In this document: positions 54,712 to 62,882 of the stretch, piece after piece | Layout of the letters: every line of letters starts with the position of its first letter | Position numbering within the stretch: the first letter of the stretch is position 1 | Assembly (NCBI GenBank): GCA_039975855.1 | Contig: JBDWGH010000002.1 | Span: 434,001-498,000 of the forward strand | From: Litorimonas sp039975855 | GTDB lineage: Bacteria; Pseudomonadota; Alphaproteobacteria; Caulobacterales; Maricaulaceae | Length of the DNA stretch: 64,000 bases | Direction of reading: 5' to 3' | Made by a program: the position numbers and the translations under genes | Notes under the pieces: model-generated | The model's input: only the letters and a program-made list of their open reading frames with translations | What the model was told of the DNA's origin: nothing | The model's database searches: none

Positions 54712-55776
54712 ATGAGCGATAAAAATCGCGAAAATACACTCAAGTATCCCGATAAACACCCGACATTATCCTCGGATCTAAGTCGCCGAAGTTTTGGCGG
54801 GCTGATGATGGGCGGGACATTTGCTTTAGCGGGATGCTCTTCTGAAGTTCTGGGCGGAAAACGTGTACTATACGCGACTGACTCACAGTCTAACGGTTAT
54901 CCAACTGTCGAAGCAGTGCGCGCGATGGGGGCATATTTAAACGAGAAAACCAATGGGCGGCTTAGTGTAAAACTCTATCCTGGAGGACAATTAGGCTCTG
55001 AGGGCAGTACATTGGAAATTGCCATGTTTGGCGGTCTAGATTTGACCCGTACGTTCAGCGCGGCACTCAATAATATTGCCCCCCTAACTAAGTTGTTCAG
55101 CTTACCCTTCTTATTCCGTTCCACGGATCACCAACGCCGTGTGATCGACAGTGAAATCGGAGATACGATAATGAAATCGCTGGAGTCGTTCGGACTTCGC
55201 GGCATCGCCATATACGATACCGGCGGGCGAGGCTTTTATAATACGGAGCGGCTCATTCCTGAGCCAGCCGCACTAAAAGGGCAGAAAATCAGAGTCCCCA
55301 ATTCGGATATATTTTTGGCAACGATGAGAGCGCTGGGCGCAAACCCGACGCCAATGAACTTTAGCGAAGTCTATCAAGGCTTAGTTCAAAACGTGATCGA
55401 CGGAGCCGAAAACAACTGGCCAGCCTATATTAGCACGCGGCATTATGAAGTCGCACCGAACTTTTCGGAAACTGGCCATTTCAGAACACCTGACATGTTG
55501 ATCATGAGCTTACGGACATGGAACAGCTTCTCTGAAGAAGACCAAGCTATCATTCTTGAAGCCGCCCGACATTCGGTAGGCGTCATGAGAGGCCTCTGGG
55601 ATGCAAGTGTAGAGGACTCCAAAAAGGCTCTTCTAGCCAGCGGCGGAGAAATCCTGTCTGATATCGACAGCGGGCCCTTCCGCGCTCTCATGGGGCCTGT
55701 CTATGAGCAATTCGTAACTCCTGAGCTTCAGTCATATGTCACGAGAATTGATCAAATGGGGGAGCAAGGCACATGA
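54712..55776 (+). CDS. TRAP transporter substrate-binding protein DctP-like
   Basis: A 354-residue solute receptor. It has the twin-arginine segment SRRSFGG followed by a hydrophobic stretch and AGCSS, so it could be a Tat-exported lipoprotein. Mature motifs YPGGQLGSEGSTLE, PFLFRSTDHQRRV, and KGQKIRVPNSDI through VYQGLVQNVIDGAENNW match the DctP family, where the Arg of KIRVP contacts the carboxylate. The likely ligand is a uronate or its unsaturated oligomer. It overlaps DctQ by ATGA. Confidence 0.92.
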   Translation: MSDKNRENTLKYPDKHPTLSSDLSRRSFGGLMMGGTFALAGCSSEVLGGKRVLYATDSQSNGYPTVEAVRAMGAYLNEKTNGRLSVKLYPGGQLGSEGSTLEIAMFGGLDLTRTFSAALNNIAPLTKLFSLPFLFRSTDHQRRVIDSEIGDTIMKSLESFGLRGIAIYDTGGRGFYNTERLIPEPAALKGQKIRVPNSDIFLATMRALGANPTPMNFSEVYQGLVQNVIDGAENNWPAYISTRHYEVAPNFSETGHFRTPDMLIMSLRTWNSFSEEDQAIILEAARHSVGVMRGLWDASVEDSKKALLASGGEILSDIDSGPFRALMGPVYEQFVTPELQSYVTRIDQMGEQGT

Positions 55777-56255
55777 AGACCTTCTTAAATCGACTAAGTG
55801 GAGCTGCTCTCTTTATTAGTGCCGCCTGTATTGTCGCGATGACGGCAATCATCTCTTACCAAGTCGTGGCTCGATATTTTTTCAATGACAGCCCGGCCTG
55901 GTCAGAACGTCTATCCCTCCTGCTTTTAGGATACCTCGTGTTTTTTGGGGCCGCAGTTGGCGTGCATGAACGTTTTCACATTCGAATCGACGCAGTGCGC
56001 AATGCCGTTCCCAATCGCCTAGCGAGAGGTTTTGACATAACGGCACATCTCGCAGTCGCTTGTGCTGGAGTCGTAATGATTATAGCCGGATGGCAACTGA
56101 CAACAGTGCTTTGGGCTTTTGACATACCGTCATTGGGTCTACCGAGAGGATTAGCGCTGTTGCCTCTCCCGATTTCCGGCGCCCTCATCACCTTGTTCTC
56201 AGGCGCGCAACTTTTTGAAACTCTAAAATCTGATTCAAAGAAGACGGCAGATTAA
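55773..56255 (+). CDS. TRAP transporter small membrane subunit DctQ-like
   Basis: A 160-residue protein with four helices. IVAMTAIISYQVVARYFFNDSPAWSERL is the DctQ signature stretch (cut here as a description), and VHERFHIRIDAV is the typical loop. It overlaps DctP by 4 bases and ends 1 base before DctM. Confidence 0.93.
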   Translation: MKTFLNRLSGAALFISAACIVAMTAIISYQVVARYFFNDSPAWSERLSLLLLGYLVFFGAAVGVHERFHIRIDAVRNAVPNRLARGFDITAHLAVACAGVVMIIAGWQLTTVLWAFDIPSLGLPRGLALLPLPISGALITLFSGAQLFETLKSDSKKTAD

Positions 56256-56256
56256 T

Positions 56257-57528
56257 ATGGCTCTTCTTGTTCTACTTCTTAGCTTGCTCATTCTGCTTTG
56301 CATTCGCGTGCCTGTGGCATTCGCCCTACTTATTTCCTCGATGATCACGTTTACGATGTTAGGACTAAATCCCCTCGTCGCGGTCCAACGCCTCTCGGCA
56401 GGGATTGATGTCTTTACCTTGATGGCCATTCCATTCTTCATATTCGCTGGGGATTTAATGACCCAAACAGGGATCGCCGCGCGATTAATCAAAGTCGCTG
56501 AGGGCATGTTTGGCCGCGTTCGAGGTGGGCTTGGACACGTGAATGTTGGCTCGTCCATGATGTTCGGCGCGATCTCTGGATCTGCTGTCGCTAGCGTGTC
56601 AGCCATTGGATCAACCATGATTCCGATCATGGAAGAAAAAGGATATGATCGCAGTTTCTCGGTGAACGTCACATGTTCTGCCGCTATTCTTGGCTTAATC
56701 ATCCCGCCCAGCCACAATATGATTATCTACGCCGCGGCAAGCGGTGTTTCCATTTCGATTGGCGATCTGTTCATCGCAGGCATTCTACCTGGTATACTTT
56801 GTGGCCTAGCATTAATGCTGGTTGTATCCATTATCGCTCATAGGAAAGGTTACCCCAAAGGGCTCTTTCCTGGCTTTAAAGCACTGCTCCTGTCCGCCAT
56901 TACCGCTCTCCCCGGTCTATTGACAGCCGTAATAATTGTCGTTGGTATTTTAGGGGGCGTCTTCACACCGACGGAAAGTTCCGCAGTAGCCATCGTCTAC
57001 ACACTGATCATCGGGATATTTTTCTACCGGAGTCTCGGGTTGAAAGAATTCAAAACTGCTGTTTTAAATTCTGCAAGAACGACGGCATTGATTATGCTTA
57101 TCATTGGATCAGCGGCGGCTTTTGGTTGGTTGCTGGCGCTTCTAGAGGCACCATTGATGATGTCCAACTTAATACTAGGACTTACAAGTTCCCCCTTCTT
57201 AATTCTCCTAATGGTTCTATTCTGCCTTCTCGTTTTAGGCACATTTATGGATATGGCGCCGCTGATAATTATCGTGACTCCAATTTTCCTACCTGTGGTT
57301 CAAACGATTGGGGTCGACCCTGTCCATTTCGGCGTCATTATGATGCTGGCCCTCGGCATTGGGACGATTACACCGCCCGTTGGAACGGTACTATTTGTTG
57401 GTTCAGCTGTCGGGAAAATTCGAATGGAAGATACGGTTAAAACTATGTGGCCGTTCTATCTCGCTCTCATCGCCTGTCTGCTACTCGTCACATATATTCC
57501 AGCAATTTCAATGCTACTGGTCGGCTAG
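56257..57528 (+). CDS. TRAP transporter large permease DctM-like
   Basis: A 423-residue permease with about 12 helices in the ion-transporter fold. The motifs AIPFFIFAGDLM, MFGAISGSAVASVSAIGSTMIP and PPSHNMIIYAAASG, and the late ITPPVGTVLFVGSAVG, are DctM landmarks. It uses a sodium gradient with DctP and DctQ to take up acidic sugars. Confidence 0.95.
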   Translation: MALLVLLLSLLILLCIRVPVAFALLISSMITFTMLGLNPLVAVQRLSAGIDVFTLMAIPFFIFAGDLMTQTGIAARLIKVAEGMFGRVRGGLGHVNVGSSMMFGAISGSAVASVSAIGSTMIPIMEEKGYDRSFSVNVTCSAAILGLIIPPSHNMIIYAAASGVSISIGDLFIAGILPGILCGLALMLVVSIIAHRKGYPKGLFPGFKALLLSAITALPGLLTAVIIVVGILGGVFTPTESSAVAIVYTLIIGIFFYRSLGLKEFKTAVLNSARTTALIMLIIGSAAAFGWLLALLEAPLMMSNLILGLTSSPFLILLMVLFCLLVLGTFMDMAPLIIIVTPIFLPVVQTIGVDPVHFGVIMMLALGIGTITPPVGTVLFVGSAVGKIRMEDTVKTMWPFYLALIACLLLVTYIPAISMLLVG

Positions 57529-57536
57529 TTCAGACA

Positions 57537-57571
57537 AATAAAAAGGCGCGCTTGGAATACAAAAGCGCGCC
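57537..57571 (-). terminator. Rho-independent terminator of the kduD operon
   Basis: GGCGCGCTT (57545-57553), loop GGAATACAA and AAGCGCGCC (57563-57571) form a 9-bp stem. On the minus strand it is followed by TTTTTATTTG, so it ends the transcript of the rpiB-like gene and kduD. Plus-strand transcripts of dctM meet the hairpin without a T run. Confidence 0.8.
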
Positions 57572-57634
57572 AAAATAAAAGTCGTTTCGGGATTTGAGAT
57601 CAGCCTTAGCTTAGCTCAGCCCATTGATTGCATA

Positions 57635-58390
57635 TTATCGGGACAACCATCCGCCATCGACAGGAAGGGTGATGCCTTGCACATAGTCGGAAGCCGCAGA
57701 TGCTAAAAACACGATAGCGCCGCCCATATCAGAGGGCTTTCCCCATCGACCGCTTGGTATACGGCCGAGGATTTCCGAATTACGTTTTTCATCCGCTTGT
57801 AAGGCCGCCGTATTGTTAGTGGCGAAATAGCCCGGCGCAATGGCGTTGACATTTATGCCGTGCGCGGCCCACTCATTCGCTAAGGCTTTCGTTAATCCGC
57901 CAACAGCGCTCTTAGAGGCCGTATAGGACGGCACTCGAATTCCGCCTTGGAAAGTCAACATAGAGGCTATGTTGATGATCTTTCCGGTCTTACCTTCTGC
58001 CACTAGATATCGTGCAAAAGCTTGGCTGAGGAAGAACAAGGTTCGCAAATTAACATCCATTACAGCGTCCCACTCCGCCGGAGTAAAATCGATGGCTTCG
58101 TTCCGTTTGATTATGCCTGCATTGTTTACAAGAATATCTGCACCGCCTAGCTGGGACACGGCTTCTGCAACTATGTCCTCAACAGCATCGGCTTTGCCCA
58201 GGTCGGTTAGGATAGAATGAGATTTTACACCAAATTTTTCGATTAGCTTTAGCGTCTCCGTCGGCTCTGACCGTCCAATGAGTGCAATGTCCGCGCCCGC
58301 CTCCGCCAAGGCCAAGGCCATACCTTGCCCAAGTCCCGTATTGGCGCCCGTTACGAGAGCTGTTTTTCCAGAAAGGTCAAATGGGGTCAT
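57635..58390 (-). CDS. kduD: 2-dehydro-3-deoxy-D-gluconate 5-dehydrogenase KduD
   Basis: A 251-residue short-chain dehydrogenase. TGANTGLGQGMA is the nucleotide loop, then NNAGI, catalytic Ser in NIASM, and YTASK. The C-terminal APGYFATNNTAAL followed by GRIPSGRWG is the KduD-specific pattern. KduD reduces 5-keto-4-deoxyuronate to 2-keto-3-deoxygluconate. AGGAG lies before the ATG. It is downstream of the RpiB-like isomerase (63 bp gap), matching consecutive steps. Confidence 0.93.
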   Translation of the reverse strand: MTPFDLSGKTALVTGANTGLGQGMALALAEAGADIALIGRSEPTETLKLIEKFGVKSHSILTDLGKADAVEDIVAEAVSQLGGADILVNNAGIIKRNEAIDFTPAEWDAVMDVNLRTLFFLSQAFARYLVAEGKTGKIINIASMLTFQGGIRVPSYTASKSAVGGLTKALANEWAAHGINVNAIAPGYFATNNTAALQADEKRNSEILGRIPSGRWGKPSDMGGAIVFLASAASDYVQGITLPVDGGWLSR

Positions 58391-58453
58391 GGAATGAAAA
58401 CTCCTATGGCAATGCTAATGAGAGTAGGAACTTTTAAGAACGTTCTGTCCCGA

Positions 58454-59095
58454 TCAGTTAGCTAACACGTCTTTCACATAAGAAATCAGCGCCTCGTCGG
58501 TCGCATTCGCGAAGAAAAGGTCTTCAAATTGATCCCCGGCAATCGTAGATTTTAGTAAGCTCTGATCGACAGACTTGAGCACTGTCAGCATATCTTTCGT
58601 TGCAGCCGCCTTCATATCACTGAAGATATTCCGGTTTTTCGCCATGATCTCAGCTCGCTCTTTCGGGTAACCAACACCACGCTCAATCTCAAAGAGCTTT
58701 CGATAGCAGTCTTGCAAATTTAGCTCGGCGGCCCAACCGAAACCTTTGGCATACGGCATGGAAATCGCGTTACCGTCATTAATTTGACCAAACAAGAATG
58801 CGTCTGTTGGATCAATTACAAGACCGCATACAACATTAGGCATCGTATTGAGTGCGAGCATAGCACCCATACCTGTACCGCAGCCTGAAACGACAAAATC
58901 AGCTGCGCCTGAGTTAATTAAAAGGCCCGCTAATAGACCATTCATAACATAAGTTAGCTGAGCATCATCATCAGCGGCATACATGCCATAATGTGAAACC
59001 GAATGACCTGCTGGTTCAGCAACGGATTTGAGGGCTTTATGAACAATCTCACTTTTGGCCGCCTGACTGTTTTCCATGATAAGGGCTATTTTCAT
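58454..59095 (-). CDS. RpiB/LacA-family isomerase (DhuI-like candidate)
   Basis: A 213-residue member of the RpiB/LacAB family. MKIALIMENSQAAKSEIV opens it, and VVSGCGTGMGAMLALN holds the active Cys and substrate loop. The start is ATG 59095 with AGGAGC spaced well upstream; a longer frame to 59116 is rejected. In streptococci an isomerase of this family (DhuI) acts on 4-deoxy-L-threo-hexosulose uronate in place of KduI, and the kduD neighbour points to the same job. It is longer than classic RpiB and has an unassigned C-terminal extension. Confidence 0.8.
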   Translation of the reverse strand: MKIALIMENSQAAKSEIVHKALKSVAEPAGHSVSHYGMYAADDDAQLTYVMNGLLAGLLINSGAADFVVSGCGTGMGAMLALNTMPNVVCGLVIDPTDAFLFGQINDGNAISMPYAKGFGWAAELNLQDCYRKLFEIERGVGYPKERAEIMAKNRNIFSDMKAAATKDMLTVLKSVDQSLLKSTIAGDQFEDLFFANATDEALISYVKDVLAN

Positions 59096-59220
59096 TTTTT
59101 GCTCCTGAAACTGCAATCCAAAATTATCTAATAATTCTTCAACCTATTGGCTCGGTCGAACAGATAATTATGGAAAATAGGTATTTCTAATTGGTCCGAA
59201 ACTTACATCACGGAAAACAG

Positions 59221-59370
59221 ATGGTCAGTCAAAAAGATTCCGATTTTATATCGCTGGCAAAGAGATTATTTTTAAAATCGCCAAAATTGGTAACGCCAAT
59301 TGCGGCGTCCAGAAAGCAATATGGAGATCTGGTTAAGACAACCGAATATTACCAACGAACTCTAAAATAA
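59221..59370 (+). CDS. Doubtful 49-residue frame
   Basis: A short frame starting MVSQKDSDFISLAKRLF between the rpiB-like gene and the TonB receptor, on the opposite strand. Only GGAAAA precedes the ATG. It is basic and has no known domain. The 59096-59457 gap otherwise holds only the receptor terminator. Confidence 0.2.
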   Translation: MVSQKDSDFISLAKRLFLKSPKLVTPIAASRKQYGDLVKTTEYYQRTLK

Positions 59371-59406
59371 CGAGTCACATTCAAGGCTCAGAGTATGGCA
59401 TGGACA

Positions 59407-59433
59407 CAAAAAAAGAGGGGCCGAAGCCCCTCT
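59407..59433 (-). terminator. Terminator of the TonB receptor gene
   Basis: AGAGGGGC (59414-59421), a UUCG-type loop and GCCCCTCT (59426-59433) form a strong stem; on the minus strand it is followed by TTTTTTT. It ends about 25 bases after the receptor stop. Confidence 0.9.
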
Positions 59434-59457
59434 AAAAAATTAGAATTTCGCTCGCGC

Positions 59458-62400
59458 TTAGAACTTGTAACGCGCACCAATCTTGATTCGGCGATCTCCG
59501 ACAAAACTCGTTCGTCCGAAACGCTGCCCATCAGCATCAATCTGCTGTTCCGCGTTCGCTTCTTCATTCGTGATGTTCGCAATTTGCGCACGGACTTGGA
59601 AGTTCTCTGTGACATCATACTTGATTGATCCGTCAAGATAACCTGTCGCTTGCTGGAATACTGGGTTGCCAGAAACGAAATCACGATAGGAACCGAGATA
59701 CTCTGAGCGCCAGTTATAAGCGAGACGCATTTCAAGCTTATCGTCTTGATAAATACCGATCAAATTCACAGCATCTTCGGAAAGTCCTAAGAAGTTGTCC
59801 ACTCCAAAGCGATAAATTCGTTCAAAGCTATCGGCTGTTCCGTCGCCATCCGCATCCACAATACCAGCCGGCGCAACAGCGTCAGCATCAATGTATGTGT
59901 AGTTGGCTTGAACGCCCAAGTTTCCAAGAATCCCAGGCAAGTCGTCAAAGAAGTGCTGAATAGCCACCTCAATACCTGTTAGCTGAGCCTCGTCCTGGTT
60001 TACGTCTCCATTAAAGACCATCGCAACGGTTTGACCATCGAGTGTAACCGTATCCACCGTTTGCGATCCAAATACGATATTGTTTGAAATATCCTTATGG
60101 AACAAATTGAATGTGAATGAGTTATCGTCGCCATAGTAATGCTCAACCGACAGATCCAGATTTGTGGACTCAATCGCCTTCAGGTCCGGATTTCCGCCAA
60201 ATACAGTGATTTGCGTAGGAATAATATCTAGTATTTCTGGGTTTGCCTGATCATTATTTGACACAAATCTCAAGTTGCCAACCGCTGTCCGAGCTTGATT
60301 CAATTGATCAATTCTCGGACGGGTAATCTGTTTACTCGCCGCGGCACGAAGAAGCGTTTTATCAGTAATATTCCACTTCGCATTGAAGGACGGAAGCCAA
60401 TGTTCGTTGGTGTTAAAACTTCCGCTCACGCTTTCATCTGGTTGAGCCAAGAAGGCAACTGTTTCAGGAGCAAAGTTTAGCAAACGAAGATCATTCTCTG
60501 TGGCTGTTCCTCCGCCTTGCAGTTCCAAAGAACGCACATCAGCGTAATTCAATCCACCTTCCCCAGATACCTCTGCTCTGACGTACCTTAGGCCGATGTT
60601 ACCCTCAAGCGACATTCCATTGTCAAACTCCTGCCCGAAATCTAGGCGAGAATATAGGTTCAGAGTTTTTTCAGTGACTTCACTCGCAATTCCGCGCCCC
60701 GCATAGTCAACGACGCCTGAAGAATCGCGCAATGGATTCCAATCTGGGTTTCGACCATTGGCTGGATCAGTGATTAAAGGCTCGCCGGCAATAAACGCTG
60801 AAAACGCATCATAGTCTCGTAACAAGTCCCGAGAGGTGAAAAGAACGTTTGTATTCGTCCCTTGGACCACTCCGCCTCTAAAGAAGTCGGAGAACTCGAC
60901 ATTGTCATAAGTCGACTCGTCCAGAGCTGCATAAGGCAGGTAGCCGCCACCCGCCCACGGTGGAGCAACAGCAGCCCAGTTTAGGCCAGCTTGTTGATTT
61001 GTCTGATTTCGATCGGCGTAACGAGCGCCAAACTGGACAGAGTCGAACCAACCGTCACCACCAAATTCATATTCAACGTCACCTTTGACCGCATACATCT
61101 CGCCATCATTGTCTTGGAATTCATCCGCAGCAAAAAGGAGGTAAGAATTTTGTGGATTAGAGAAATCTCCGTCTCCCGAGGTCGAAGTTCCGGAACGAGT
61201 AAACGGGTTGCTCGCGACATCAGGAACAAGTGAGATTTCAGGATTATCCAAATCTGCATTAATCGTGAAATCTGAGAAGAAGCGCGTCCCGCCCCACAAA
61301 CGCACGCGTGAGAAATCAGCGGTCGTTCTGTGTGCATCCAAATTAACATACAAACGATCGGTTGGACGCCATTTCAGGTTCAAGCTTAGGTCATCTGTGG
61401 TTGATTTATCGACTTGATTAATAGCCAAGTTTGTGAAGTTTGCACCTCTAGCGCCCGTCCAATCGCGCAAGCCATTGGAGATGACACCCGTTTCATACAG
61501 ACCCGTGACCGGTAGTGTAACCTCACAAGTCGGGTTCGCAGGAGTTGGCTCGTTGCTACCATTACATTGTGCAATTCCGTTAGAGGAAAACCCTGTCGAG
61601 GTAAGACCTGAAATATCATATTGTCCGAAACTCTCGCCATCACCAAAATATTCAAGCGTACGCTCGTCACTGTCTGTATCATTCTCAATTCGAGAGTATT
61701 TACCAGTCAAACGTAAATCGCCCGAGGCATTTTGCCATTGACCTGCGAGGTAATAGCTATCGCGCTGTCGATTAACTTCATTTGTTCTAAGCTGAAAACC
61801 GTTAGGGATCGCGATTGTTTCCGTTCCGGTATTAAATGGAATTACCTGCCCGATCTGGAAACCATGAAGTTCTGATTGAAGCTCTGATGTCGCGATAGAC
61901 CCCAACAGCCCAAACTCTCCAGCCCCAGTTTCCCAACGATTACCCAAAAGAATGCTACCTTCTGGGCTCCATTCTTCACGCAAATCTGTGTAGGTCACGT
62001 CAGCATTTATGACCGCCAGCAGACCTTGTTGATCAAAAGGCTCTAGGGTCCGAAGATTGATTGACCCACCGATTCCGCCTTCGATCTGATCGGCTGTTGT
62101 GTTCTTGTAAACGTCTACCGCTCCAATGAGCTCAGGCGGGACAGTACCAAAATCCAAAGCTCGGCCGCCGTTTGCGGAGAACGCTTCGCGTCCGTTAAAT
62201 TCTGACCGAACCAAGGTCAGGCCTCGGATCAAGTTGCCGCCTCCTTCTGGTGATGGGAAATCCCCACCATTATTATTCGAAATATCAAAGCGCTGAGCAA
62301 CGACCCCTGGAATTCGAGAGAGAGCTTCCGCAACTGAGAGGTCAGGAAGTGAACCAACGTCTGAAGCCGTGATAGAATCAATGGCTGTATCCGCATCCCG

Positions 62401-62592
62401 CTTTAGATCGCGAGCCTCTTTCAATGACTGACGAATACCCGTGATAACAATTTCGTCTTCAACGACTTCAGTGTCGCCGTTATCCTGGGCATACGCCATT
62501 GGCGCAAAGCCAAAGCCTGCGATGAGAGCTGTCGTTCCAAGTAATGAGAGCTTGCTCATTTTGGTCACAGCTGTGCCGGATTCTAATTTCAT
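59458..62592 (-). CDS. TonB-dependent receptor (Caulobacter/Xanthomonas type)
   Basis: A 1044-residue outer-membrane receptor. The signal peptide ends at APMAYAQD, the TonB-box region reads EIVITGIRQSL, and the plug domain has TASDVGSLPDLSVAEALSRIPGV and GGSINLRT. A 22-strand barrel with a terminal Phe (ending RIKIGARYKF) follows. The start is ATG 62592 with AGGGGAA upstream. It carries its own TGACAGCGCTGTCA palindrome about 90 bp upstream, linking it to the sugar genes at 33-39 kb. It probably imports an oligosaccharide. Confidence 0.94.
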   Translation of the reverse strand: MKLESGTAVTKMSKLSLLGTTALIAGFGFAPMAYAQDNGDTEVVEDEIVITGIRQSLKEARDLKRDADTAIDSITASDVGSLPDLSVAEALSRIPGVVAQRFDISNNNGGDFPSPEGGGNLIRGLTLVRSEFNGREAFSANGGRALDFGTVPPELIGAVDVYKNTTADQIEGGIGGSINLRTLEPFDQQGLLAVINADVTYTDLREEWSPEGSILLGNRWETGAGEFGLLGSIATSELQSELHGFQIGQVIPFNTGTETIAIPNGFQLRTNEVNRQRDSYYLAGQWQNASGDLRLTGKYSRIENDTDSDERTLEYFGDGESFGQYDISGLTSTGFSSNGIAQCNGSNEPTPANPTCEVTLPVTGLYETGVISNGLRDWTGARGANFTNLAINQVDKSTTDDLSLNLKWRPTDRLYVNLDAHRTTADFSRVRLWGGTRFFSDFTINADLDNPEISLVPDVASNPFTRSGTSTSGDGDFSNPQNSYLLFAADEFQDNDGEMYAVKGDVEYEFGGDGWFDSVQFGARYADRNQTNQQAGLNWAAVAPPWAGGGYLPYAALDESTYDNVEFSDFFRGGVVQGTNTNVLFTSRDLLRDYDAFSAFIAGEPLITDPANGRNPDWNPLRDSSGVVDYAGRGIASEVTEKTLNLYSRLDFGQEFDNGMSLEGNIGLRYVRAEVSGEGGLNYADVRSLELQGGGTATENDLRLLNFAPETVAFLAQPDESVSGSFNTNEHWLPSFNAKWNITDKTLLRAAASKQITRPRIDQLNQARTAVGNLRFVSNNDQANPEILDIIPTQITVFGGNPDLKAIESTNLDLSVEHYYGDDNSFTFNLFHKDISNNIVFGSQTVDTVTLDGQTVAMVFNGDVNQDEAQLTGIEVAIQHFFDDLPGILGNLGVQANYTYIDADAVAPAGIVDADGDGTADSFERIYRFGVDNFLGLSEDAVNLIGIYQDDKLEMRLAYNWRSEYLGSYRDFVSGNPVFQQATGYLDGSIKYDVTENFQVRAQIANITNEEANAEQQIDADGQRFGRTSFVGDRRIKIGARYKF

Positions 62593-62680
62593 TTTGATTC
62601 CCCTCTGCCTGCTAAAAAGGCCATGATTGTCGTTTTCAGGACTATTAGCTGTCCTATTGGTAACGTTCCTAAGCCGAGTT

Positions 62681-62694
62681 TGACAGCGCTGTCA
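62681..62694. promoter_or_regulatory. LacI-type operator upstream of TonB receptor
   Basis: TGACAGCGCTGTCA, a perfect palindrome identical to that upstream of zwf, with TTGACA on each strand's outer edge. It is the fourth copy of the motif and lies 23 kb from the nearest other, in the 62593-62882 divergent region. Confidence 0.75.
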
Positions 62695-62817
62695 ATCGCG
62701 ATTTAGATACATTTCCATACTCTGGGTCGCCCCTCGACGTTATGCGGCGTAACACCGCAATTTTTGACTTAGCCAAGTTGATGTATTGAATTTCGAGGGC
62801 AGCAAGAGCATCAGGCA

Positions 62818-62834
62818 AGTCCTGCTCCAGGACT
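62818..62834. promoter_or_regulatory. Inverted repeat before halogenase-like gene
   Basis: AGTCCTG-CTC-CAGGACT is a perfect 7-bp inverted repeat 49 bp before the ATG at 62883. It is a candidate operator or leader hairpin. Confidence 0.35.
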
Positions 62835-62882
62835 AAATTAAGCAACTGGACATTTGTTCAACAACAAGACTCGCGTAATTTT

